From Diadema setosum (Eukaryota; Echinodermata; Echinoidea; Diadematoida; Diadematidae), in NCBI GenBank assembly GCA_033980235.1, contig CM067069.1, positions 16,539,150 through 16,603,149 on the forward strand: 64,000 nt of DNA, read 5' to 3'. The position numbers and the translations under genes were made by a program. The notes below the pieces were generated by a model, which was not told the origin of the DNA, made no database searches, and saw only the letters and a list, made by a program, of their open reading frames with translations. Each line of letters begins with the position of its first letter. Position 1 is the first letter of the stretch. Positions 35,023-47,105 of the stretch are shown here, in pieces.

Positions 35023-35517
35023 TCCCTCCATGTCAATTATAGTGTGGTTTAAAGGGGTTGTGTGTCTATCTGCCAAAGAAAAGGAAAAACTTATTTTCGT
35101 CATGGCTGTTTCTCTATACGTAGCCGTAGGTAATGAGTGTTGTTGGTATCTGAGCAGTGAAGAACAGAGCATTAGGCTAAAAACCCCCTTAGTTATACAC
35201 GCTAAGTGTTCAATTTGTTATATCTTTCTTTATGAAGTCAATCCCTGCTAATGGAGTTACAGAATTATGTTATGACACGTTTCACTGAAAGTTTGTAAAG
35301 CAAAGTTTATGGACAAGGCAAGCAATTGTACATGAATAATACCTACCATTGATTTCAGAGGGAAATTATGGTATGCCTAAATGTAAAGGGTATCATCGCT
35401 TTGGAATTGCTGAGACAATATGCTTTGCACGAGGGCTTCCACCACTTCTAATAACTGATCCCTTTGAAGATGTGTCGGTCACGGGTGATCGTCATGATTC
35501 ATCTTTCACGTAGAAGC

Positions 35518-36309
35518 TTAAGGCCCGGTCCCACTGCACTTACGGATGCAGAGAGGATGTAAAGCGTACAAAAAATCTTGCCATCCGTTGGAAAACGCTA
35601 CGAATCCGCTGTGTACCCATCGCATACGTGTTTCATCCGCTCTATCCATTGAGCATCCGTCCACTGTGATTTCATCCGCGCAAAAAGTTTTAAGCTGCTT
35701 AAAACTTTTAGAACGGATGAACTTTCCGCTGTGTACGATGTAAATCCGCGACATACGAGCAACAAACGTTGTATGTCCGTGCGGCATCCCTTAAACGTCC
35801 GCTGCATCCTCTCTGCATCCTCTGGGCATCCTCGCAACTCACATCCGCTGCAGCTAAAAACGGAAAGAGGGAGGAAAGATATGGTACGTGGAACGTCTTT
35901 ACATCGTTAATAGCACGTTAATAGAAAGGATGTAAGCGTATGCATCTCGTATATAAAGCATTTCGAAAGAATCCCCCCTGCATCCGCTCTGCATCCGCTC
36001 TGCATCCACTCTGCATCCGCTTTTTCTGCTATGTGTCCGTTTTGCAATTATCTCCGGTAACCCCTTCGGAGCTGTCATCCCCTTCCATCCGCTTTCATCC
36101 GCTAGGCTTCCGATGAACATCCGTTTAACATCCCCGCTACATACTACCCACGTCCGTTCTATTTCCGTTCTGTTACCGCCAATTATCGCCAATTTTGTCA
36201 ATTTCTGGAGCGGATGAAAGCGGATGAAGCCATCCCCGAAATTTTGCTCGTCCGCTGTGTCCTTTCTGCATACGCTTTGTGTCCGTCGGCCAGTGGGACC
36301 GGGCCTTTA
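35518..36309. mobile_element. Harbinger-like MITE with TTA duplication
   Basis: TTA at 35518-35520 and 36307-36309. The 16-bp ends AGGCCCGGTCCCACTG and CAGTGGGACCGGGCCT are perfect. The interior is built of GCATCCGCT-type repeats and a hairpin AAAGTTTTAAGCTGCTTAAAACTTT (35680-35710 region). The paralogous sequence at 36624-36660 (GATTCATCTTTCAC...TTTACGTTCC) shows the uninterrupted site. Confidence 0.85.
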
Positions 36310-36357
36310 CGTTCCACACTCTTGGTTCGAGAAGACTTACCATCATACTTCAATTTG

Positions 36358-36640
36358 TTATTAAAGGTAAAGACTCAAAATCAGACAAGTTTACGTGTTA
36401 TCTCTATGGGAGGTGATTTTTTTTTTAATGTGCATTGACTTGACAACGTTTAAGCACCTTTATCTCAGGTGATTTTGCTCCATTTCCTCTGTAACTTAAG
36501 TATGTGGAAACTGAGACAATAAGCTGCAGTAATCATGCATGTTATTCTTTGAAATCTCCTCATTAGTTTGACTTTTGCAGTTTAAAACTGAAAATGAGAA
36601 TGGAATGTGGACAAAACGATTCCTGATTCATCTTTCACAT
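36358..36640. repeat. Repeat R, copy 2 (3' part)
   Basis: Direct match to 33368-33650. Confidence 0.8.
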
Positions 36641-36675
36641 ACATAAGTTTACGTTCCTCATATTTTCTCGTTGAG

Positions 36676-36755
36676 ACGTATGGCCGAGTGGTTAAAGGCG
36701 ACGTCTCAGAGACGTGAGGTTGCACACGTGCGGGTTCGAACCCCACAAGATCACG
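36676..36755 (+). pseudogene. tRNA-like module 3 (leucine-like arm)
   Basis: GTATGGCCGAGTGGTTAAAG and GCGGGTTCGAACCCCAC are strong A and B boxes. The anticodon arm GACGTCTCAGAGACGT would present CAG (leucine). The acceptor strands do not pair and the T-stem has a mismatch, so it is a pseudogene or SINE head. Confidence 0.65.
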
Positions 36756-36989
36756 AAACGAAATACTTAGCTATTTTACTTTTTTTTCTTCAATTTTGTA
36801 TTACATATTCGTCCATGTGGAAATCACATTCGTATATAAACGCACCTATACACACACACAGACACACACACACACACCATATCCCTCATTTTTGTGTTGG
36901 AGACCATATTGCTTCGACTGCTGCAAAATTTTGCAGGCTGACTTTATCAAACCGATCATAGTATGTAATGACGACGACGAAGGTGTTGT

Positions 36990-37331
36990 ACTTTGAACAA
37001 TTGTCTTTCAAGACCATGTCATTGTTTTGTACTTTGATGACGTCATCACACTGAAAATTGTGATTAAAGGCAAGGTATCAAACCAGCCGATTATAGGTTT
37101 TATGATTACGGCACGTATTTTTCCCAAGTTGCCAGAAATGGCATAGCGACACCAGTCGTTACAAAGCCGCATTTCCGTCTAGCAATGCAATACATGTTCA
37201 CGCGGCCACGTTGGTTGAGTCTGCATTGACTTTTCTCCCTGTAATATCTATACATTTCGTTTTTGCCTTACCATTTCCGTGGATGTCCCGTGGCCGAGAG
37301 GTTAGAGAAACGGTTTTACATGCAAACTCAG
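36990..37331. repeat. Repeat R 5' part followed by tRNA-like module 4
   Basis: 36990-37082 matches 33290-33378. At 37285-37320, CCGTGGCCGAGAGGTTAGAG resembles an A box, but no B box follows. Confidence 0.5.
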
Positions 37332-38144
37332 TATAACTTCAAGGTGCATCACATTCTTTTCTTTGTCGATCACAGATGACCGACATCTGATGACCCCAAG
37401 CGTATCACCTAACTCGTCAGTCTGACGAGTTTCATATCTCGTGTTAGATCTAATTTGATCGAAGCTGCTATCTTGTGTAATGTTTTCCAGGTACAGTAGA
37501 TCCAGATCTTGAACAATAACATGTTAGGCCTAACACTTTACAATTAGAAATCTGGCATAGCAATTGCCCATGGGCTAGCCCGAACAGACGCCGTGCGGGG
37601 CCGGAGCATGACTGTCACGTTTTTACAGCGACTGGGCCGGGCTAAGTTACTTAGCTAGGCCTGCATGTAACGTTTATGCCTATTAAAAATAGAGTCTGCT
37701 AACTCCGAAACACAGCCCGAACGCCGAACGCAAAGATAACTGTGTACAAGGAGCGCCCCGTGGTAAGGTCTATTAAATACCGGTAGGCCTAACCGTTCTA
37801 CATGCAATAAGTTATAACTGTCATTGTTAATGTTACAGCCAATAGAGGTCTGTCTACAGCCCAGTAGGCCTAACGTTAACTGTTAGGTCAAAATCTCTTC
37901 AGTATGTTTTCAGGCTTGTTAGCTAAGTAAGGAGTCACGTCATGTAATGCCGTGTTCTATTTATCGAATTATAGCATGACTTTGTTTTATTAACGCGGTG
38001 TAGGTCTATTGTTTCTTTAAATTCATATGTCAGGGAAGTGGACACATCAACATGCACAGAAGCCAGGGAACAAGAAACTTGCCGGCCGGGATGATGAAGC
38101 AGAACGTACGTGTTTGGGTCGCTCGTGCGGTTAGGGAAAAAGGT
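37332..38144. other. No recognised gene
   Basis: Contains the palindrome AACTCGTCAGTCTGACGAGT at 37411-37430 and TAGGCCTAAC-like short repeats near 37530, 37790 and 37867. Confidence 0.35.
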
Positions 38145-38460
38145 AGACTCTACATTGATCAGAGAGACAGCCTGTGACAGACCGTTGACAACATCGGCCA
38201 GAACCGTAGGCTTAATACTAGCCAAGAATGAGCTGGGCGGCCACAAGAATTCATCGATCAGAATAAGAGCCTGGGATAGCCCATTTACAGCATCAGCCAG
38301 AACCCGGGCCTGGGCTAGTCGAGAATGAGCTGTGTGGCTAAGACGATACATTGATCAGAATGACAGCATGTGATAACCCGTTGACAGCATCAAACAGAAC
38401 CCTGGGATGGTCAAGAATGATCTGGGTGACCAAAAGAATACATCGATCAGAATGACAATT
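38145..38460. repeat. About 99-bp tandem repeat, three units
   Basis: TGATCAGAATGACAGC / CGATCAGAATAAGAGC type starts recur near 38154, 38256, 38351 and 38453, each followed by GTTGACAACATC-like and CAAGAATGA-like blocks. On the minus strand the ORF 37935-38351 reads two repeats of VLADAVNGLSQA, but the period is not consistently a multiple of three, so I treat it as non-coding. Confidence 0.8.
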
Positions 38461-39033
38461 TTAGACGATACTCAAATGGTATATTATGTTGTGGGATAGC
38501 AGACTGTGTTACGATTTTTAAATGTTTCGAGCAATTGTTTAAAAAAAAAAGAGGAAATGAGGCAAAGTTCAAGAAATTAGAAAAAAGCACGTAAATGCAC
38601 GCGATCATGTTTGATAATCAAAGTAAGAGATTACAATCGGCCGTGCGGATGTATATGATTGCCTTATTTACATGTCTGATTTCTGTAAACTGTGTGATAT
38701 TTAAATTTAAGTTCCCTTCCCTCCTTGATAGAAGTTTTGTTGGGTTTTCGCTATAGGCATTTATTAGGAAACGCTGTAAAAACGACAACAAATGCCTACT
38801 ATACATCAAGAGATGACCTAAACATACATGAAACACAAAAAAAATCTCTACGTTCTGATATAAATCAACTGCTTGTTTGTTTGTTTGTTTGTTTGTTTTG
38901 AATTACCATGGTCTTTGTCGGGGGAAAGATGAAGAAAAGTAGTAGAGTGTATCACTCTCAAATCCGGATGATTGCGATAAGTGTGTATCCCCGCCCTTTC
39001 TATACAGGTAAACGATTTAAGCTTGGTATGCTA
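38461..39033. other. Spacer with (GTTT)n at 38871-38899
   Basis: Only a tetranucleotide microsatellite is recognisable. Confidence 0.4.
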
Positions 39034-39333
39034 TCATAAAAGCCTGCATGTGTCACGCGGAAGAACTGATTCCGTGATCACTTTTAGCCTTTCATAAAAT
39101 TCACGTTTTAAGATGGTAACGATAGCTTGTAGGAGATAGAGTAAGTTAGCGTCACTGACTGTGGTTCTGAACACAAAAGGAGACTGAAAAATTCCTTTAC
39201 AAATTAGCAGACATAATGCCGATCCTCCAACACTGTTGCTCCATTCCGTCATTGATTCTGCTATCAATGGCGAAGAAAGAATACTGGTTGCGTGATTATC
39301 CACCCCTTGATAGCAGGAAGTTTACCTTTCATT
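39034..39333 (-). CDS. Unrecognised 99-codon ORF, possible exon
   Basis: ATG at 39331-39333 (MKGKLPAIKG...) to a TGA at 39034-39036, with an in-frame stop just upstream. The translation is mixed and not low-complexity (SMTEWSNSVGGSALCLLI, SDANLLYLLQAIVTILKRE, FYERLKVITESVL) and looks helical and protein-like, unlike the other short ORFs around it. I do not recognise a family. It could be a small gene, an exon of a larger gene, a transposon remnant, or chance. It sits in a stretch with few obvious repeats. Confidence 0.28.
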
Positions 39334-39718
39334 GTTTAAGGCTTCGTTGATGCGGGGTTCATCGGATACAAGGCGTGAACATTGCCGTCCGAGTTATTTC
39401 ATTCGAAATTCCTCAGAATACGCAATTCAATGGGCAATTAGCGCTGCTACTTGGCAAAGCTGTTAGCCAACCCAATTCTTTGCAGACTTGACCTCTCACA
39501 TGTCAGCTACACGCAATACACGGCAAACAGCTATCATTACAAACATTCTGATTAAAAAACAAAACAAAATGAAGAAGCACACTTTTGAGTAGCGACACAG
39601 CTTTCTGTCCCTTTCTCAAAGAGGTCCAGCTTCTAAAAAAATACACAGATGACTAGAGTCAGAATATCCTCCAAGGGAACACGAGCTATCTGGGCATCTA
39701 TATATATAAAAGTCTCGA

Positions 39719-39722
<4 letters not shown>

Positions 39723-39760
<38 letters not shown>
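39723..39760. repeat. (CTG)n trinucleotide repeat
   Basis: About 12.7 uninterrupted CTG units. Both overlapping ORFs (poly-Cys and poly-Ala) are shadows. Confidence 0.97.
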
Positions 39761-39761
<1 letters not shown>

Positions 39762-40944
39762 GCACTTGCTCGGTGCACTCAGGCGGAACGCCAAGGGCAT
39801 TCATAGGTCATTGCATTTAAAAACTGCCTGTGTCATTCCCACTAGGCAGGAGGGATGATGCGTGTACACTCGTGCGAATGTGCACTTAGTTGACTCAATA
39901 CAGCACTAGTTTATGTCAATTTTATGAAAAGAAATAATAAACTGTGAAGGTATAATGAAAAAATATTATGTTTCTGTGTATTTTATTCATAAATCATCTT
40001 CATTTCAACCTATCTGTAATCACATCTTACCCACTTGCAAATCGACGTGTCCATAGTGTCCTCGAGCCCCCAAGATAGCGCTGGGACATTCCATTCAATG
40101 ACGGGGTTTTTGTTTTGCAACGTTATCAACTAACTCTCATGTAAGCAAGTTCTTGCTATGGCTAATCTATTCTATAATGTATCATACTCTATCTATGCTT
40201 AGATAGCCTAATTCAATTTTGCAGAGACATAGAAAAAGATTTGTTTTACAATCGTGATACGTTCATCTACTCATTTACCCTGTGCTGGAATCCGCATGTC
40301 TGCTCCGCACGTGTTATCGCTATCGCTCAAACTTCGATCGCGATGGCTTGTATGTAGATACACATGGCATGGTACAAACAAATCGGACGTAAGAAGTCGT
40401 ACATTCAAGAGCTAAAACAGACAAATAGCGAAATCAATGTCCACTGAATAGGTCTTGACACTGTAATGTATGTTCCAAAATCATGTTTGGCTTAGTTTTG
40501 AGAGGATTTTCAAGGTTTTCCTCGCTCGAGATCGGGAATGAGATAGCTGTACTAGGTACTCATACAACGTGTACTGTAACATGTGCAATGTGACGTGACT
40601 GCTGCAGGCATCGAGTGCGACAAGAACGCTAGGAATGCACCAGCTACGCGGTGTGCTGCAAATTCTTGGGGCGAAATTAGACTTCATTGTTCAGCCCGTC
40701 TAGTATTTATATTTTCATGATAATTCTAATTCTTCATAAAATCACGTTTAACATACTTGATATATTCGTTAATTATTTTAGAAGCGTAATATGAAATATT
40801 TGCTTTTTTTTCAGTCCGAGAGAAAAAGACTTTTGAATAAAAAAGTAATAATAAACAAAAATTCTTAACTCAAGTCTAAATTCCATGCGCCCTCTTGCAG
40901 TTCTCCGCAGTTGCCCATGGATACGATGCATAATCAACTGTTTA
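39761..40944. other. No recognised gene
   Basis: Short ORFs only; no repeat structure seen. Confidence 0.35.
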
Positions 40945-41058
40945 CAGGCGTTTTCACATCAGCCCGATAAAAATCCAAGCTCGAGATATTTGTTTTTATT
41001 CCCCAAGTCAGAAAATAGCGCGCTATTTCGAAACATCAGGCTGATGTGAAAACGCCTA
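40945..41058. mobile_element. Short MITE with 19-bp perfect inverted ends
   Basis: AGGCGTTTTCACATCAGCC at 40946-40964 and GGCTGATGTGAAAACGCCT at 41039-41057. The interior is about 74 bp with TAGCGCGCTA. No convincing target duplication. Confidence 0.8.
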
Positions 41059-42773
41059 GAGTCGTACCTAACCTACTGCTCCTGTTAGATTGTAATTGAG
41101 AGCGATTGTGATTTTATCGGTGGTGTTTATAGCTTTATAACCCTAGCCAATAAAAAAAAAAGAAAAAATTCAAACATCAAATGGTGTGACAGTTTTAGTC
41201 AGAATTCCCTATCGATACCACTTGTTGCCACGATAGTTTTCAGATTTCACTTACTTCATTATCGAAGCTGTTGGACGTTTGAAAGAACTGCTTTGCAAGA
41301 AATCACCTTTGATTTATCATTTATTTTCACAAATAAGAATTTTTATCACTCACATATTTCTTTTATTAGTTTAATGTCATAATATTTCATGATGGTATGT
41401 GTTCTGTCTTTACATGGCAAGATGGGATTTTTTTTTCCATCCAGGGTCAAAGAAGAAAGTGACAGCAAGGAAACAAAAAGGATAGGGAGGAAATGAAGAG
41501 GACAGAATGAAATACTTGCTCAGCAGGCTCTTTTTTTTTCTATTGATTTAACACAATGGTGAACGCAGTACATCAGATTATAAGTACAATTCTAAATAAT
41601 TAGTTGAAAAATTAGCAAAGAAAACGGGATTTCATCAAGTTCTAAATGAAAACTAAATAAATTAGCATCGCCATTTAGATCTAATGTTCACTACAGAATA
41701 GACCTAATGCAAACTTATTGTCAAGCTTTTGGTTGAGTTTCTTTAGAGACACAAATTTTGGTAGCACTAAATCCGAGTGAACAAGCAAAATGAAAAAGAA
41801 AATGATAAAATGCAGGTCTCTAGACCATTCCTGTCTGTGCACGAGCGAGCATCAGCACCGTTTCAGTGTCACTCTCGTCATCGGCCTAGGCTACTCATGT
41901 CATGTCGTACTCGCCATCAACGTCATGCTCATGGTCACACGAAATAAACTGCATCATAAGGGTTCGTACATCAACATCACCCGAATCATGGACATTATCA
42001 TCATCATCACTATCATCTCAACCACAGCAAATCCCTGAATATCACTCCCATCATCAGCTCTTCACTCTCACAAAACACATCAGCAAACGAGACCTAGCTA
42101 GACATTAGTTATACACAAAAATGAAAAGGAGGTGGAAAACAAGTAATGAATACACGAAGACTATCGACAGTGGTATTTTACCGTAGAAAAAAATACACAG
42201 AACATCTTGCACCGGAAAAAAAAAAATCGAGGTAAAAAACTACGATGAGGAAAACTAGGGTGAAAACCCGATGCCTGGAAGACGAACGATGAAAACACTT
42301 TACGGTAAAAATGCAAACTCGAAAACAAACGAGTGGGTACCAGACAAAGAACGATGTTCTCGCACACACGTAGATAATCTACATCGTGTTCAATCAAAAA
42401 CTCAATAAACACTCGAACAAAAACTCACCTCTAAATTGTTGCAAACGAGATAATCACTTAAAATAATGAACAAAACACTCTCAGAAGTACGATTGTACTC
42501 TGAGAATAAAAGATATAGAATGATACGAAAGCAAAAGAGAAAAAAGATGGAGAAATGGACGGGAAACCTAGAGAAGTTACGCAACACTCACTAACGTAGA
42601 TGGAATTCGACACACACAGCTAGCTACTCAGATATCCACGCACTTTCTGAGGAGATCGATCGATATCACGATACCGCGCGTAAGAAATCACTGCAGTTGC
42701 TGGGGCAACAAAGATACATGCGCGCTGTAAACATGAATATTGATTACTTTCTCAGTAGCATGGCAGGCTCGAA
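41059..42773. other. No recognised gene
   Basis: AT-rich spacer, (ATC)n-like stretch near 41985-42015. ORFs are short and without family features. Confidence 0.35.
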
Positions 42774-42802
42774 CCACAGAACTCTGTGTAAGAGTTCTGT
42801 GG
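42774..42802. repeat. Short perfect hairpin, copy 1
   Basis: CCACAGAACTCT, five-base loop GTGTA, AGAGTTCTGTGG. The same hairpin recurs inverted at 56825-56851. Confidence 0.85.
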
Positions 42803-43178
42803 TCTGAGGTCGTAGGACGCCCTCTTTTGGTCATAAATAATGCAGCCCATGCTGGATGTTTCAGATTTTCGCGAAAAACTGTTCGGTTTTCACAAAGAGA
42901 TTTTCCCCAGTGACTGCTAGAGTGCGGAGTCTTCATACGCCCTGTACTATTGTTTTGTGAGCGCAAGGGGAGCATTGGATGACAACGAGGCGGTACAACG
43001 GTAGGCTCACCCCTCGTGCTAACACGCTAGCAAACGAGCAACCGAGGAGCAGCCAAAATCAAGTGCGTACTCGCGTAAAAGTTCAGAAGTTCGCGTAATA
43101 CGCGCTGTAGAAATGTATGCATAGTACGCAAAGTCCGCCATTGTTAAGTGAGCTATGGCGGCCCCCATGAAATCACTG

Positions 43179-44453
43179 AGCGTGTTTATACAGAGAAGCA
43201 AAATACGCGCTCATGCCGGCTCATGCCGGCTCATGCCGGCTCATGCGAGAGGACCTCTCGAATTTTGCTCTGTATAAACGCGGCGTATGCCGGCATACGC
43301 CGCCAAATGCAGGCTCATGCGAGAGGTTCCGTCCGCCACCTTTTGAGGTGGCCGATGCGAGACTAGCCTCGCGTATTTTGCTGTGTGTTTATACAGACGA
43401 CCGAAATTCGAGAGGTAACCGGAAAGCGTGTATTTTAATATCTGCCATGATCGAACCACGTCTTCTCCTTCTTACTGAAAAACTGGATTTCAATTGATCA
43501 TTGAGCGTGTTTATACAGAGAAGCAAAATACGCGCTCATGCCGGCTCATGCCGGCTCATGCGAGCTCATGCGAGAGGACCTCTCGAATTTTGCTCTGTAT
43601 AAACACGGCGTATGCCGGCATACGCCGCCAAATGCAGGCTCATGCGAGAGGTTCCGTCCGCCACCTTTTGAGGTGGCCGATGCGAGAGGAGCCTCGCGTA
43701 TTTTGCTGTGTGTTTATACAGACAACCGAAATTCGAGAGGTAACCGGAAAGCGTGTATTTTAATATCTGTCATGATCGAACCACGTCTCCTCCTTCTTAC
43801 TGAAAAACTGGATTTCAATTGATCATTTGGCCGGGTGGTTGTCAAGAGGAACGTTACAAGAATGCCTTCAAGCTTGGTGGTCCTGATGACTTTGCCGGTG
43901 CCATCTTGATTTTTTTCATTTTTTCCCATCATGCAATAAACTGCACTGCGAACGTGACCTGTGCTTGACCCCAAATTCGAGAGGTCCGGTTCAGCTGAGG
44001 TCCGCTCTCATCGGCTCGCATGAGCCGGTATTTTGACTTCTGTATAAACACGAGAAATAAGCGCTCATGCGGGAGGTAAAATACCGGCTCATGCGCGCCG
44101 ATGCGAGAGGCTCCTGTATAAACACGCACATTGGGCCGGGTGGTTGTCAAGAGGAACGTTACAAGAATGACCTTCAAGCTCGGTGGTCCTGATGACTTTG
44201 CCGGTGCCATCTTGATTTTTTTCATTTTTTCCCATCATGCAATAAAATGCACTGCGAACGTGACCTATGCTTGACCCCAAAATTCGAGAGGTCCGGTTCA
44301 GCTGAGGTCCGCTCGCATCGGCTCGCATCGGCTCGCATGAGCCGGTATTTTGACTTCTGTATAAACACGAGAAACGTATATAAGCGCTCATGCGGGAGGT
44401 AAAATACCGGCTCATGCGCGCCGATGCGAGAGGCTCCTGTATAAACACGCACA
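43179..44453. repeat. Element with duplicated halves (P-P-Q-Q)
   Basis: P (43179-43503) repeats at 43504-43825. Q (43826-44130) repeats at 44131-44453. The whole is bounded by GCGTGTTTATACAG and CTGTATAAACACGC, with CACTGA on both sides as a possible target duplication. The bounding motif recurs inside, next to CGGCTCATGC repeats. ORFs appear twice because P and Q are duplicated. Confidence 0.8.
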
Positions 44454-44640
44454 CTGACTCCATTGTAGAGCCCGCCCTCTAGTGGTGGGGAGGAGAAAAA
44501 TCTCTTTGGGTTTTCACCACAATTTGCTTGGTTGTGGTGGCCCTGCCAAGTTTCCAGCGTACTGAACACATTCCCGGTCATAAATTTTTGTTTAGTGTGC
44601 TTAACACAATTTTAAGCGGGGTGCGATATTCGGGCCCCTG
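44454..44640. other. Spacer
   Basis: Nothing recognised. Confidence 0.3.
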
Positions 44641-44742
44641 ACGAGGTGCGGGCACCTCGCTATACTTGACAAGGGACGCCGAGGCGCGTAGCGCCGAGCC
44701 TAGCTGCCGAGGCGCGCGCGCAGCGCGCGCCGAGGCAGCTAG
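44641..44742. repeat. GC-rich hairpin cluster
   Basis: CGAGGTGCGGGCACCTCG (44642), GGCGCGTAGCGCC and then CTAGCTGCCGAGGCGCGCGC paired with GCGCGCGCCGAGGCAGCTAG (44700-44742). Confidence 0.8.
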
Positions 44743-46930
44743 TTAATAATGTTTGTCTTCCGATTTCTCTCCATGCCGTCACGGCCCAAACCATCATAAA
44801 GTAATAAGGCAATAAGTTTCATTAACCAGGGAAATAATAGTACGCATTACATACATTTGGCGAATTATCACACAAATTGTCGACTTTATAAAAACGAGAA
44901 TAATTGACAACTTAGGCCCTACTATATCCCCAGAGATGAACTTTAAACAGCAAGTCACATACCAGGGAACGAAAGTTATGATTATTTGAACAAATTCATT
45001 AATGAGGCCAATTAATAACCGTTGTAATAGTACACACACGCATAAAAAAGGTTTCGTGTTCGATATGTGATCATTGTATTAGCTCATAGATAAAGTATCA
45101 TAAATTTTGCGTGATCGTTCGTTGGAATTATTTTTTTCAGTGCGATTTGTGCGTCATGTCAATCACCACTCATTGAAATGGAGTGCATGTATCAAACGAA
45201 ACTCGCTGGTCATGCAATCAATAGCCTTGGTCAGCTCACTATTATTGCGTAATTCTATAGCCCTCGCCGCTTGGCCGCCGACGCCGCCGCGCGCACCATG
45301 CTTTGTTTTGTCTTCAAAGGGGTCAAGAGCAATGCCTCATTAGCATACACCCTAGCAACGGAGGCGGAGTCTCGATCTGGCAAGAACAATAGGTGCGAAA
45401 CGCAACGCAAAGGCGAGCGTTCGAAAAAAATGTAACCGAAAAAAATTGTCTCAGAAAAACGGTGATTTGGGACACTTGTACTCATTTTCACACGCTGAAA
45501 TTTTCGGTACAAACAGATAAAACATAAAGGAATCAAAATCCGTCATAAAAAAATTCGACCCGAGTAGTGCTTCCCCTTCATTTTCGGCTCATTACGGGAA
45601 AACTCCCCGTGCGACTTATGACTCATTTTGTCGGAGCGCCACACAAATGGGTTCAAGAATGTAGCCAATTGGAAGCGCTGAAATGAGTCACGTGTGCGTG
45701 CGTTAATTTCTCGCTAACATGCACGACCTGACGTCACAATGTTTACACTAGCAGTGCATGCGCACTCAATCAGCTGTTACAAGTGCGTCGCGCGCTACTA
45801 TACGCGCTGTCAATCCTGTAAACAACTTCTAGTTCGGGCTGCCGGCCGGCCTTTCTTGTGCATAACATGTGGCGGGCGTACGTATACTCTTATACGTACA
45901 GTATGGTAGGGGTCCAACCCACCGACCGGGTCCATAACGACCGGCCGCGCATTATAATGGCATTGCGCGTACAGAAAGAAAATGTACGCATAGGACTACG
46001 CGCAACGGTGTTCGATTCTTCACTGGGCTACGCTACCGGGTAAAATGTGGCGAAAACAACTAAGTATTCCCTCTAAATTACCGAAATTTAGCAAAATCGA
46101 ATAAGGTTTATCGTGTAACTACATATAACTAACAATAGGCCTACCTTTGCTGACTCGTTGTTAGATGTAGAGTATCCTTCCGTAATAAATTTGACGATTT
46201 TGACCGCAAAATTGTCACCGCCGCTTGTACGGTACGATCGTGCACACACGTTACACATACACATGACATAAACATTTTGTCGCCCGCTACGACCGTACGA
46301 GTTGATGCAGAAACGAGAAATGAATGTGAAAAAAACAAACCGACTCATCTAATTTATTTCAATTACGATGAAAAGTTTCCTAATGAAAATCAAGTCAAAT
46401 TCATCAAACAGTCCTTCAAAAGTAATATCGAGGGATTCAAAATATATTCAAATATTATTGGGGAAAAAAATACGACTAGAAAAAAACAGCAGCTTGTCGA
46501 AAAAACGCGTTTAAGTACGCTTTATACGTATTGTCAATAGAGGGCGGGGTGGTCGGTCGATATGAGCCGGGCAACTGAGTGCGGAAAAAATGACACCCCA
46601 CGCGTTCGAAGCCGCCATCTAGAGCACGTACCTCAGATCGCATTTTCAGTGCGCGCTTGTGAATCCGGAGTATTTTCTCCACACGTGAGTAAAATTTCAG
46701 GCAAATTGTGTGATTTTTCACGTTTCTGTTGATAGAAAAACGTTAGGTGTCCGATATTATGGACACCCAACCATACTTATATGTGCGGGATTTCCGAGTG
46801 CGACGTGCGTTAATGTTTGGGACGAACATCTTGGGCCATCTTGACTCTTGAGCGAGTGCTACATGTAGCTGACTGGTATTGACACACAAAGGCACGTGAA
46901 AAATGCTGTTAGTGTTTGACCCATTTTATA
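44743..46930. other. No recognised gene; partly CpG-rich
   Basis: GCCGCCGACGCCGCCGCGCG near 45275 and a GC-rich block near 45780-45960. No ORF with family features. A promoter cannot be excluded but nothing supports one. Confidence 0.3.
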
Positions 46931-46931
46931 A

Positions 46932-47083
46932 AACAAATGATGCACAGGATTATTTCGTGACGTTAGTGGAGATGCAGCTCACTCTCGGGTATTTACAATG
47001 TAGTGCAACATTGTTTCACCATTGTAAATACCCTCGAGTGCGCTACATCTCCACTAACGCACTCTTACCTGTGCATCATTTGT
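46932..47083. repeat. Hairpin element with about 65-bp arms
   Basis: ACAAATGATGCACAGG ... CCTGTGCATCATTTGT. Inside, GTTAGTGGAGATG pairs with CATCTCCACTAAC and GGGTATTTACAATG with CATTGTAAATACCC. Confidence 0.85.
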
Positions 47084-47105
47084 ATAAGAGTGTGAGAGTG
47101 TGAGA

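Noticed and set aside
36676..36755. A tRNA-Leu(CAG) gene
   Set aside because: The A box, B box and anticodon arm are good, but the acceptor strands do not pair and the T-stem has a mismatch.
37935..38351. 138-codon minus ORF with VLADAVNGLSQA repeats
   Set aside because: The underlying 99-100 bp tandem repeat does not keep frame, so coding is unlikely.
39616..39858. Poly-Ala and poly-Cys ORFs
   Set aside because: Both are translations of the (CTG)n repeat.
43213..44581. Repeated ORFs of about 90-125 codons
   Set aside because: They occur in pairs only because the DNA is duplicated (P-P-Q-Q); composition is unlike protein.
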